Assembly (NCBI GenBank): GCA_905213905.1
Contig: CAJMKD010000020.1
Location: 1-40,149 of the forward strand
Source of the DNA: an uncultured Sutterella sp.
GTDB taxonomy: Bacteria > Pseudomonadota > Gammaproteobacteria > Burkholderiales > Burkholderiaceae_F
Length of the DNA: 40,149 nucleotides
Direction: 5' to 3'
The first letter of the stretch is position 1. Every line of letters starts with the position of its first letter. A program made the position numbers and the translations under genes. Below the pieces are notes generated by a model that worked only from the letters and a program-made list of their open reading frames with translations, made no database searches and had not been told where the DNA came from. Below are positions 17,681-25,779 of this stretch, one piece after another.

Positions 17681-18955
17681 ATGGCCTCCAGCGACAACAA
17701 CGTTACCGCGGATACTGCGTTTCAGAGGGCGGCCGAGCGCGCCATTCCCGACTTCGATTCCGGCAAGGATGCCGCGGCCTACGTGCGCCAGCGGCTTGAC
17801 GAAATCGGCGAAGATTCCAGCGAAGCGGCCGTCGAGCGCTTCAAGGATTCGCTCGACAAGCCGAGCCGCGAGAAGCTTTTGGACGCGCTTCTGATGCGCG
17901 AAGCCGATGCCGTGGCTGCCATGCGCGACAAAAAGAGCGCCATCTACGAGCTCGCCGAAGGCTACAGCCGCGGCGAATACCCCTACAAGCACCGCTATCC
18001 CGAAAAGCTCTACGAAGAGGAGCTCTTCAACCTGCAGGTGGAGCTTTTGAAGCTTCAGGAATGGGTGAAGCGCACGGGCGCGAGGATCGCGATCATCTTT
18101 GAAGGGCGCGACACGGCAGGGAAGGGCGGCACGATCGGCCGCTTCGTCGAGCACCTCAACCCCCGCGGGGCGCGCATTGTGGCGCTGCCGAAGCCCACCG
18201 AAGTCGAGTCGAAGCAGTGGTACTTCCAGCGCTACGTCGCGCAGCTGCCCAATCCGGGCGAAATCTGCTTCTTTGACCGCTCCTGGTACAACCGCGGCGT
18301 GGTCGAGCCCGTGATGGGCTTCTGCACGCAAGAAGAGACAGACCGGTTCCTGAGTGAAGTGAGCTACTTTGAAAAGAGCCTCGTGCGCTCCGGGATCACG
18401 CTCATCAAGTTCTGGCTCTCGATCTCGCAGGAAGAGCAACTGCGCCGCTTCAAGGACCGGCAGGTGAATCCCTTGAAGCGCTGGAAGCTTTCGCCCGTCG
18501 ACATCGCTTCGATCGACAAGTGGGACGACTACACCCGCGCGATGCAGGCGATGTTCCGCGCCTCCGATTCGCCCGAGGCGCCCTGGACCGTGATTCTCAA
18601 CGAGGACAAGCGCCGCGGCCGCCTTAATGCGATCCGCGTGCTCCTGCATTCGATCAGCTACGACGGGCGCGACTTCGAGAAAATCGGCGCGATCGACCCG
18701 CTCATCGTTGGCCGTGCGGGGCTGCTCCTTTCCGACACGGACGAAACGCATTTTTCGGGCGCCATGTCGGCCGCGCTCGCTAGCGGGCGCGCTCACTCTG
18801 CCGAGGAGCTCGCCGATTCGGCCAAAAAGGCGAAGAAGGCAGCGAAGAAGCGCGCCAAGCGCATTGAAAAGCTCGAAGCGGAAGTGAAGAGCGGCATTCG
18901 CAGCCGCTTCAGCACGAATCTTGCCACGAAGCTCTCGGGCGGCGATAAAAACTGA
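17681..18955 (+). CDS. ppk2: Polyphosphate kinase 2 family protein
   Basis: A 424-residue PPK2 enzyme, which transfers phosphate between polyphosphate and nucleotides (usually polyP-driven phosphorylation of NDP or NMP). The core at about 95-345 has the Walker A-type EGRDTAGKGG (141-150), Walker B-type CFFDRSWYNR (196-205), and the conserved RYPEKLYEEELFNLQ and WKLSPVDIASIDKWDDY. It is longer than the common 260-300-residue PPK2, with about 90 extra N-terminal residues (acidic, helical) and a Lys/Ala-rich C-terminal tail (KKAKKAAKKRAKRIEKLEAE), which might bind polyphosphate. AAGGAG precedes the ATG. The subclass (I, II or III) cannot be fixed from sequence alone. Confidence 0.92.
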   Translation: MASSDNNVTADTAFQRAAERAIPDFDSGKDAAAYVRQRLDEIGEDSSEAAVERFKDSLDKPSREKLLDALLMREADAVAAMRDKKSAIYELAEGYSRGEYPYKHRYPEKLYEEELFNLQVELLKLQEWVKRTGARIAIIFEGRDTAGKGGTIGRFVEHLNPRGARIVALPKPTEVESKQWYFQRYVAQLPNPGEICFFDRSWYNRGVVEPVMGFCTQEETDRFLSEVSYFEKSLVRSGITLIKFWLSISQEEQLRRFKDRQVNPLKRWKLSPVDIASIDKWDDYTRAMQAMFRASDSPEAPWTVILNEDKRRGRLNAIRVLLHSISYDGRDFEKIGAIDPLIVGRAGLLLSDTDETHFSGAMSAALASGRAHSAEELADSAKKAKKAAKKRAKRIEKLEAEVKSGIRSRFSTNLATKLSGGDKN

Positions 18956-19011
18956 CGGCGCTCGCATGCGTCCGGTGCGGCTTGACCCGCTGCCAGACGC
19001 CCAAGAATGCA

Positions 19012-19055
19012 TCGCGGCCGGCCTTCCTTCTCGGAAGCCGGCCGCGAAATTTTTA
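19012..19055 (+). terminator. Rho-independent terminator after ppk2
   Basis: Strong stem TCGCGGCCGGC...TTCC (19012-19027) / GGAAGCCGGCCGCGA (19033-19047) with one bulged C, followed by AATTTTTATC. Confidence 0.85.
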
Positions 19056-19248
19056 TCTGCCGGCCGTTTCTTTCTTTAGAAAACTCGGTCCCGAAAGCGT
19101 AAAAAAATTGACGCAGTGCGCTCAGTCCTTTGTTCGATCATGTGCTTACCGAAGCGGTCCGGCCGCGCCGACCAAAACGGCCGCGGATCGATGGCAATTG
19201 AAAGGAGATTCCTGCTGTTCCTGATATTTTATTTATTCATATATAAAA

Positions 19249-19265
19249 TTGCTCATTATGAGCAA
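19249..19265. repeat. Perfect palindrome TTGCTCAT-T-ATGAGCAA
   Basis: 8-bp arms around a single T, immediately downstream of a TATAAA-like -10 box. The symmetry and placement suggest an operator for a dimeric repressor. Confidence 0.55.
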
Positions 19266-19546
19266 GATGTGTCTTGAAAAGTTTGAGAAAACCTTCGGGG
19301 GCGGGCGGATGAACCCAAGGAAATTCGAGAAAAACTTGTCGCATGATTCCGGCGTCGGCGTCCTCAGGGCATGCTTGCTAGAGGCTGCAGCACCACTTTC
19401 TCGGGATTTGAAGGCCTGCGGCGCGGCATGCGGTTTCCCAAAATTTTCCTATGGGAAGTGTCGTTCGTCAAGCGCGCTTGAAACGAGCGGGAGGTGCCGC
19501 CGCACGTTCAACAAAGACAGGTGGAAAAGCGGCTGAAAGTCAACTA

Positions 19547-19569
19547 AATTCGTTGATTTTCAACGAATT
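19547..19569. repeat. Perfect 10-bp inverted repeat upstream of carA
   Basis: AATTCGTTGA (19547-19556) / TCAACGAATT (19560-19569) with a TTT spacer, 140 bases before the carA start. It is a candidate regulator binding site. It does not match the ARG-box pattern well and has no U-tract for termination. Confidence 0.55.
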
Positions 19570-19708
19570 GTCGACTATTGAAAATGCCTTTGACGCGCTT
19601 TGACAGGCATTCTGACGGACTAAGACATTTCTCTTAACCGCGCTTTGAGGAAGCGCGCCGCGCGCCCGATATGATTTGGCGATCAATATCCTCAGTCAGG
19701 AAGCAATC

Positions 19709-20911
19709 GTGGCAGTTATTCAGAAGAAATACCCAGCGGCGGCGCTCGTACTTGCGGACGGAACCGTTTTCGAAGGCCGCAGCCGCGGCGCAGCCGGGCT
19801 CGCCTCGGGCGAAGTCGTTTTCAACACGTCAATGACGGGCTATCAGGAGATCCTCACGGATCCCTCCTACACCGGCCAGCTTGTGACGCTCACGACGGCG
19901 CACGTCGGCAACGTCGGCGCCAACGCCGAAGACATGGAATCGCGAAAGATCTACGCCGCGGGCCTCATCACGAAGTCCATCACGGAAAAGGCTTCGAACT
20001 GGCGCGCCGAGACGTCGCTCCCTGAGTTTCTGAAGTCGCAGGGCATCGTTGCGATCGACGGCCTCGACACGCGCGCGCTCACGATCCACCTGCGCAGCAC
20101 CGGCGCGCAGCCGGGCGCCGTCGTGGCGCTCGAGGCCGGGGAGCTCGCCGAGGCGGACATCGAGCGCGCGAAGGCGACAGCGGCGGCCTGGGGCTCGATG
20201 GCCGGCCAGGACCTGGCGCAGACCGTGACGACGGACGAGCCCTACGACTGGCTCGAAGGGAGCTGGATGCTGCCGACCGCGCACACGGCCGGGGGCTTCC
20301 GCAAGCCCGTCGCGCACCCCTTCCACGTCGTCGCCTACGACTTCGGCGTCAAGACCAACATTCTGCGCCTCATGGCCGACCGCGGCATCCGCGTCACGGT
20401 CGTGCCGGCGAAGACGAGCTTTGAAGACGCGATGGCCTTCAACCCCGACGGCATCTTTCTCTCGAACGGCCCCGGGGACCCCGCGCCCTGCACGTACGCC
20501 ATTGAAGTTGCGCAGAAGGCGATCGCCGCGAAGGTGCCGCTCTTCGGCATCTGCCTTGGGCACCAGATCATGGGGCTTGCCGTGGGCGGCAAGACCCTCA
20601 AGATGAAGTTCGGCCACCACGGCGCCAACCACCCGGTCGAATCTATTGCAGAGAAGCACGTGGCGATCACGAGCCAGAACCACGGCTTTGAGGTCGATGC
20701 CGAGACGCTTCCCGAGAATGCGCGCGTCACGCACAAGTCGCTCTTTGACGGCTCTCTGCAGGGCTTTGAGCTCACGGATGCGCCCGCCTTCTGCTTCCAG
20801 GGACACCCGGAAGCGAGCCCCGGTCCGCACGACATCGACGGACTCTTCGAGAAGTTCGCCCGCGCGCTCGCAGCCGCACAGGAAAAGAAGAACGGGGCGG
20901 CCGAGGCCTGA
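19709..20911 (+). CDS. carA: Carbamoyl phosphate synthase small (glutaminase) subunit
   Basis: CarA hydrolyses glutamine and passes ammonia to CarB for carbamoyl phosphate, the precursor of arginine and pyrimidines. The 400-residue protein has the CarA-specific N-terminal domain (FNTSMTGYQEILTDPSYTGQ) and a C-terminal class I glutamine amidotransferase domain. The nucleophile is Cys282 in GICLGHQ, and the His366/Glu368 pair is in GHPEASPGPHD. The frame extends upstream to a TTG at 19676, but GTG at 19709 (MAVIQKKYP) has AGGA at 19698-19701 and fits family length. It is followed 40 bases later by carB in an operon. Confidence 0.97.
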   Translation: MAVIQKKYPAAALVLADGTVFEGRSRGAAGLASGEVVFNTSMTGYQEILTDPSYTGQLVTLTTAHVGNVGANAEDMESRKIYAAGLITKSITEKASNWRAETSLPEFLKSQGIVAIDGLDTRALTIHLRSTGAQPGAVVALEAGELAEADIERAKATAAAWGSMAGQDLAQTVTTDEPYDWLEGSWMLPTAHTAGGFRKPVAHPFHVVAYDFGVKTNILRLMADRGIRVTVVPAKTSFEDAMAFNPDGIFLSNGPGDPAPCTYAIEVAQKAIAAKVPLFGICLGHQIMGLAVGGKTLKMKFGHHGANHPVESIAEKHVAITSQNHGFEVDAETLPENARVTHKSLFDGSLQGFELTDAPAFCFQGHPEASPGPHDIDGLFEKFARALAAAQEKKNGAAEA

Positions 20912-20951
20912 GGCCCGTCCGTGATCGCCAGCACAGAACATTTGAGACATC

Positions 20952-23900
20952 ATGCCCAAGCGTACAGACATCCAATCCATTCTCATCATCGGCGCCGGCC
21001 CCATCGTGATCGGGCAGGCGTGCGAATTCGACTATTCGGGCGTTCAGGCCTGCCGCGTTCTCCGCGAAGAGGGCTACCGCACGATTCTCGTCAACTCCAA
21101 TCCCGCCACCATCATGACGGATCCGGAGACGGCCGACGCGACGTACATCGAGCCGATCACCTGGGAAACGGTGGCGCGCATCATTGAAAAAGAGCGCCCC
21201 GATGCGATCCTGCCGACGATGGGCGGCCAGACCGCGCTCAACTGCGCCATGGCGCTCGCGCGCGAGGGCGTCCTTGCCAAGTACGGCGTCGAGCTGATCG
21301 GCGCGAGCCCCGAAGCGATCGACAAGGCCGAAGACCGCGAGCGCTTCAAGGCGCTCATGACGGAAATCGGGCTCGAAAGCGCGCGCTCTGGCGCGGCGCA
21401 CTCGCTCGAGGAGGCGCTTGCCGTGCTGAAGACGGTGGGCTTCCCGGCCGTCATCCGCCCGAGCTTCACGCTCGGGGGCACCGGGGGCGGCATTGCCTAC
21501 AACATGGAGGAATTCGTCGCGATCGTGACCCGCGGCCTCGAGCTCTCGCCCACGAGCGAAGTCCTCATCGAGGAGTCGCTTCTCGGCTGGAAGGAGTACG
21601 AGATGGAGGTCGTGCGCGACAAGGCCGACAACGCCATCATCGTCTGCTCGATCGAAAACCTGGACCCGATGGGCGTGCACACGGGCGACTCCATTACGGT
21701 GGCGCCCGCGCAGACTCTCACCGACAAGGAATACCAGGCGATGCGCGACGCTTCGATTGCGGTGCTTCGCGCGATCGGCGTCGACACGGGCGGCTCGAAC
21801 GTGCAGTTTGCCGTTCATCCGAAGACCGGCCGCATGATCGTGATCGAAATGAATCCGCGCGTCTCGCGCTCCTCGGCGCTCGCCTCGAAGGCGACGGGCT
21901 TTCCGATCGCGAAGATCGCGGCGAAGCTCGCCGTGGGCTACACGCTCAACGAGCTCAAGAACGAAATGACGGGCGGCAAGACCCCGGCCTCGTTTGAGCC
22001 GGCGATCGACTACGTCGTCACGAAGGTGCCGCGCTTTGCCTTTGAGAAGTTCCCGGCCGCCAACGACCGCCTCACCACGCAGATGAAGTCCGTGGGCGAA
22101 GTGATGGCGATCGGACGCACGTTTGAAGAGTCGCTTCAGAAGGCGCTGCGCGGCCTTGAAACCGGCAAGGACGGCTTGACGCCCATTACGACGGACCGCA
22201 CGACGATCCTGCGCGAAATTGCCGAGCCCGGGCCCGAGCGCATCTTCTACGTCGCCGACGGCATGCGCATCGGCATGACGGTCGAAGAAATCCACGAGCT
22301 CTCGAAGATCGATCCGTGGTTCCTCGAAAAGATTCACGGCCTCGTGGAAATGGAAGGCATGGTCGCGGGCGCGAAGCTCGAAGCGCTTGACCGCGACGAC
22401 TTCTTTGCGCTCAAGTCTTCGGGCTTCTCCGATAAGCGCATCGCTGCGCTCACGGGCTCGGCCGAAGCCGACGTGCGCGCGCGCCGTCTCGCGCTTGGCG
22501 TGCATCCCGTCTATAAGCGCGTCGACACCTGCGCGGCCGAATTCGAAACGGGCACGGCCTATCTCTATTCGACCTACGAGCGCAGCATGGCCGACGAAGC
22601 TGCGCCCTCGAACCGCAAGAAGATCATCGTGCTCGGCGGCGGCCCGAACCGCATCGGGCAGGGCATTGAATTCGACTACTGCTGCGTGCACGCCGCCATG
22701 GCGCTGCGCGAGGACGGCTGGGAGTCGATCATGGTCAACTGCAACCCCGAGACCGTTTCGACCGACTACGACACTTCGGACCGCCTCTACTTTGAGCCGG
22801 TGACGCTCGAAGACGTCCTTGCCATTTGCGACATCGAGAAGCCCGACGGCGTGATCGTGCAGTATGGCGGCCAGACGCCGCTCAAGATCTGCCGCGCGCT
22901 CGAAGCCGCGGGCGTGCCCATCATCGGCACGAGCCCGGACGCGATCGACTGCGCGGAAGACCGCGAGCGCTTCAAGGCGCTCCTTGACAAGCTCGGCCTG
23001 CGCCAGCCGCCCAACCGCATCGCCTTCTCCGAAGCCGAAGCGCTGCTGCGCGCCGACGAAATCGGCTATCCGCTCGTGGTGCGCCCGAGCTACGTGCTCG
23101 GCGGGCGCGCGATGGAAATCGTGCATACGCCCGAGCGCCTCGCCAAGTACATGAAGGAAGCCGTGAAGGTGAGCCCGGACGAGCCGATTCTGCTCGACCG
23201 GTTCCTTGACGACGCCGTTGAGCTCGACGTCGACGCCGTGAGCGACGGCAAAGTCGTCGCGGTGGGCGGCGTCATGGAGCATATCGAGCAGGCAGGCGTG
23301 CACTCGGGCGACTCGGCCTGCTCGCTGCCGCCCTACAGCCTTGCGCCTTCGCTCATTGAGGAAATCCGCCGCCAGACGCGCGAAATGGCCCATGCGCTCA
23401 AGGTCGTGGGCCTCATGAACGTGCAGTTTGCCGTGAAGAACGCCCATGCGGAAAAGCCCGACATCTACGTCCTTGAAGTGAATCCGCGCGCCTCCCGCAC
23501 GGTGCCCTTCGTCTCGAAGGCGACGGGCCGGCCGCTCGCGAAGATTGCGGTGCGCTGCATGACGGGCCGCACGCTCGAGGAACAGGGCTACGAGCCCGCG
23601 GCGATCGAAGCCGCGCCCAAGTACTATTCCGTGAAGGAAGCCGTCTTCCCGTTTGCGAAGTTCCAGGGCGTCGACCCGGTCCTCGGGCCGGAAATGCGCT
23701 CCACGGGCGAAGTGATGGGGATCGGGCGCGACTTCGCCGAAGCGATCCGCAAGAGCCAGCTCGCCGCCTCGTCGGGGCTGCCGCGTCCGGGGATCTGCTT
23801 CATTTCGGTACGCAACGCCGACAAGCCCAAGGCGATCATCGCCGCGCATGAGCTGCACCGCGCCGGGTTCTCCCTTATGGCGACCCCGGGCACCGCGAGC

Positions 23901-24194
23901 GTGATCCTCCACGCAGGCGTTCCCTGCCGCGTGGTGAACCGCGTGCGAGAGGGCCGGCCCAACATCCTCGACCTCATCCGCAACAAGGAGATCAATCTCG
24001 TCATCATGTCGGTCGCTGAGCACGAGAACGAGCTCGACGACGCCCGCGCAATTCGCCAGGCGTGCCTTGCCGAACAGACGACTTACTACACGACGATGGC
24101 GGGCGGTCTTGCTGCCGCCGAAGGCATCAGCCACGGCGAAGACCGCGAAACCGTGCGCAACCTCCAGGATCTGCACGCCGGCCGCGTTGACTGA
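20952..24194 (+). CDS. carB: Carbamoyl phosphate synthase large subunit
   Basis: A 1080-residue enzyme, close to the usual 1070-1080. It has two homologous ATP-grasp halves that phosphorylate bicarbonate and then carbamate. Half 1 starts with ILIIGAGPIVIGQACEFDYS, with VIRPSFTLGGTGGGIAYN and VIEMNPRVSRSSALASKATG. Half 2 starts IIVLGGGPNRIGQGIEFDYC, with VRPSYVLGGRAMEIV and VLEVNPRASRTVPFVSKATG. The C-terminal 140 residues form the MGS-type allosteric domain (FSLMATPGTASVILHAGVP) that binds regulators such as UMP or ornithine. The start is ATG 20952, with a weak GAGA upstream. A GC-rich stem follows the gene. Confidence 0.98.
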   Translation: MPKRTDIQSILIIGAGPIVIGQACEFDYSGVQACRVLREEGYRTILVNSNPATIMTDPETADATYIEPITWETVARIIEKERPDAILPTMGGQTALNCAMALAREGVLAKYGVELIGASPEAIDKAEDRERFKALMTEIGLESARSGAAHSLEEALAVLKTVGFPAVIRPSFTLGGTGGGIAYNMEEFVAIVTRGLELSPTSEVLIEESLLGWKEYEMEVVRDKADNAIIVCSIENLDPMGVHTGDSITVAPAQTLTDKEYQAMRDASIAVLRAIGVDTGGSNVQFAVHPKTGRMIVIEMNPRVSRSSALASKATGFPIAKIAAKLAVGYTLNELKNEMTGGKTPASFEPAIDYVVTKVPRFAFEKFPAANDRLTTQMKSVGEVMAIGRTFEESLQKALRGLETGKDGLTPITTDRTTILREIAEPGPERIFYVADGMRIGMTVEEIHELSKIDPWFLEKIHGLVEMEGMVAGAKLEALDRDDFFALKSSGFSDKRIAALTGSAEADVRARRLALGVHPVYKRVDTCAAEFETGTAYLYSTYERSMADEAAPSNRKKIIVLGGGPNRIGQGIEFDYCCVHAAMALREDGWESIMVNCNPETVSTDYDTSDRLYFEPVTLEDVLAICDIEKPDGVIVQYGGQTPLKICRALEAAGVPIIGTSPDAIDCAEDRERFKALLDKLGLRQPPNRIAFSEAEALLRADEIGYPLVVRPSYVLGGRAMEIVHTPERLAKYMKEAVKVSPDEPILLDRFLDDAVELDVDAVSDGKVVAVGGVMEHIEQAGVHSGDSACSLPPYSLAPSLIEEIRRQTREMAHALKVVGLMNVQFAVKNAHAEKPDIYVLEVNPRASRTVPFVSKATGRPLAKIAVRCMTGRTLEEQGYEPAAIEAAPKYYSVKEAVFPFAKFQGVDPVLGPEMRSTGEVMGIGRDFAEAIRKSQLAASSGLPRPGICFISVRNADKPKAIIAAHELHRAGFSLMATPGTASVILHAGVPCRVVNRVREGRPNILDLIRNKEINLVIMSVAEHENELDDARAIRQACLAEQTTYYTTMAGGLAAAEGISHGEDRETVRNLQDLHAGRVD

Positions 24195-24228
24195 GCGGGC
24201 TGAGATGCGATTCACGAGATGACGCTTT

Positions 24229-24266
24229 CGGGCGGCCGGAGGGGCTTTCCTTCGGCCGCCCGATGC
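24229..24266 (+). terminator. GC-rich hairpin after carB
   Basis: Perfect 10-bp stem CGGGCGGCCG (24229-24238) / CGGCCGCCCG (24253-24262), with only ATGCTTTG after it. A second stem AAGGCGCC/GGCGCCTT (24319-24326 / 24334-24341) follows. Termination is likely, but the U-tracts are poor. Confidence 0.55.
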
Positions 24267-24450
24267 TTTGCTGCGTTTTGCGCCGCTGTGCGCTGCTTTT
24301 CGTCGTTCCGCTTGGGTTAAGGCGCCTTCCTGAGGCGCCTTTCCGTGCGTCAAGAAAAGCGGGCTTCGGGCGCCCGAGCGCTGCTGCGGAGGGCGCCAAA
24401 GCAGGAATAATGCCCAATTCAATCACCGCTCAATCCGAGATAGAAACGTC

Positions 24451-25428
24451 ATGGCGCTTTTCCTTCATCAGCTTGCGCTTTGCGCGCCGCTCTTTCTTCT
24501 GGTCTTCGTTGGCTGGGGGCTGAGAAAGGCGCACTTTTTCGGCGACGACGTCGCCGCGGCGCTCACGACCTTCACGTTCCGCTTTCTGATGCCGGCGCTT
24601 CTCTTCGACATGCTGAGCGACCTCTCCGAGATGCCGCCCGTCGACTGGCGCGTGCTCTTTGCGTTTTTCGGGAGCTGCCTCGTGCTCTTTTCGGCCGGCA
24701 AGCTCCTCTACCCGAAGCTTTTCGGCGTCACGGCGGCGGGGAGCACGATCCTAGCGATGGCAGGCGTCTTCGGCAACAACGTGCAGCTCGGGATTCCGAT
24801 CCTGCAGCTCGGGCTCGGTGAAGCGGCGATGCCGACGGCGTCGCTTCTCATCATCTTCAACGTGCTGATTCTCTGGACCGTGGCGATCGCGTCCGTTGAG
24901 TTCGGGCGCGAAGACGCGGCTGCGCCGGACGCGGCAGGAAAGGGGATCCTCGCCCGGGTCGTCAAGTCGGCGCCTGCGCTCCTGCGCGTCGTCAAGAATC
25001 CGGTTGTCGCCGGCATTCTCGCAGGCACTGCGTTCGGCCTCACCGGCTGGACGCTCCCGGGCGTCGCGCGCGATGCGCTCGACCTCGTTTCCGGCGCCAC
25101 AACGCCCATCTGCCTCATCGTGGTCGGCATGGGCCTCGCGCGGCACAGCTTTTTCGGCGCCATTGCAAAGAACGCCGTCGTGACGACCGTGAAGCTTCTC
25201 ATTCAGCCCGGACTCGTCTGGCTCCTTTGCCGCCTCATCGGGCTGCCGACGCTTGAGACGCAGGTGGCGACGCTCATGGCAACGCTTCCCGTCGCCGTCA
25301 ATGTCTTCATCATGAGCGCGGACTTCAAGGCCGAGGAGGGTGCGGCAAGCAGCGCGATTCTTCTTTCGACGCTTCTCTCGTCGCTCACGGTCCCGCTCGT
25401 GCTGACGCTTTTCGGCGCCGGCGCGTGA
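24451..25428 (+). CDS. AEC-family transporter
   Basis: A 325-residue inner-membrane protein of the auxin efflux carrier (AEC) family, with about ten hydrophobic helices in two five-helix halves around a short central loop (about 150-175, REDAAAPDAAGKGILARVVK). The conserved crossing regions are visible as TFTFRFLMPALLFDML, AGVFGNNVQLGIPILQLGLG and ATLPVAVNVFIMSADF. Bacterial members carry malate, malonate and related organic acids, sometimes amino acids or drugs; the substrate here is unknown. It stands alone, 256 bases after carB, and there is no reason to link it to pyrimidine synthesis. Confidence 0.9.
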   Translation: MALFLHQLALCAPLFLLVFVGWGLRKAHFFGDDVAAALTTFTFRFLMPALLFDMLSDLSEMPPVDWRVLFAFFGSCLVLFSAGKLLYPKLFGVTAAGSTILAMAGVFGNNVQLGIPILQLGLGEAAMPTASLLIIFNVLILWTVAIASVEFGREDAAAPDAAGKGILARVVKSAPALLRVVKNPVVAGILAGTAFGLTGWTLPGVARDALDLVSGATTPICLIVVGMGLARHSFFGAIAKNAVVTTVKLLIQPGLVWLLCRLIGLPTLETQVATLMATLPVAVNVFIMSADFKAEEGAASSAILLSTLLSSLTVPLVLTLFGAGA

Positions 25429-25779
25429 CGAGCTGACGAACGGCGTGCGGCTGGCGGCGTGCAGGAGCGGCGCCAGGCCGCTCGGATTCCCTTCTGCGGC
25501 GGGCGCTCTCAAAGCGGGCGGCGCAACGGCTCCTTGCAAAAAAGCGTTTCAAAAGCGCGTCATGGCATTGGTTCTGCCATAAGCTTCACATCAAGAAGAG
25601 GGTTGTGAGGTTTTTGTGGCTTACGCGCTTTGACGCCTACGGCGCTCGGCGCGCTAAGATTTTTCTTTTCAAAGAACCGGCATCGACTGCGCGGCGCTTT
25701 CAGGCGCCGCTTCGAGCTGCGCCAAGCTCTGCTGAGGCGCCTGCGCAAGCCGGCTGTGATTCGAAAGGCTGATTCTCGT
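25429..25779 (+). other. Intergenic region before the second TPR gene
   Basis: About 350 bases without a recognisable gene. TTGACG at 25630-25635 and TAAGAT at 25655-25660 (spacer 19) could form a weak promoter for the TPR gene. The frame is open through the last 150 bases, but their Arg-rich translation (RRFELRQALLRRLRK) looks non-coding. Confidence 0.35.

Larger units (their letters stand above)
19056..19708 (+). other. Long intergenic region upstream of carA
   Basis: About 650 bases with no convincing gene. An open frame at 19249-19536 has a poor, Cys/Arg/Ser-rich composition. The region holds an AT-rich patch (19227-19250) with TATAAA at 19242-19247, two perfect palindromes (listed separately), and TTGACA at 19600-19605, which might be the -35 of carA, with an uncertain -10 near 19621-19628. 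The length is unusual for this gene-dense window and suggests carAB regulation by several factors or an unrecognised small RNA. Confidence 0.45.

Noticed and set aside
19249..19536. A small plus-strand frame starting in the palindrome before carA
   Set aside because: Composition is unlike a protein (Cys, Arg, Ser rich, no hydrophobic core pattern) and there is no ribosome binding site.
20772..24422. A 1216-codon open frame on the minus strand opposite carB
   Set aside because: It is the antisense shadow of carB. GC-rich codon bias keeps the opposite frame open; its translation is Arg/His/Ala-rich and matches nothing known.
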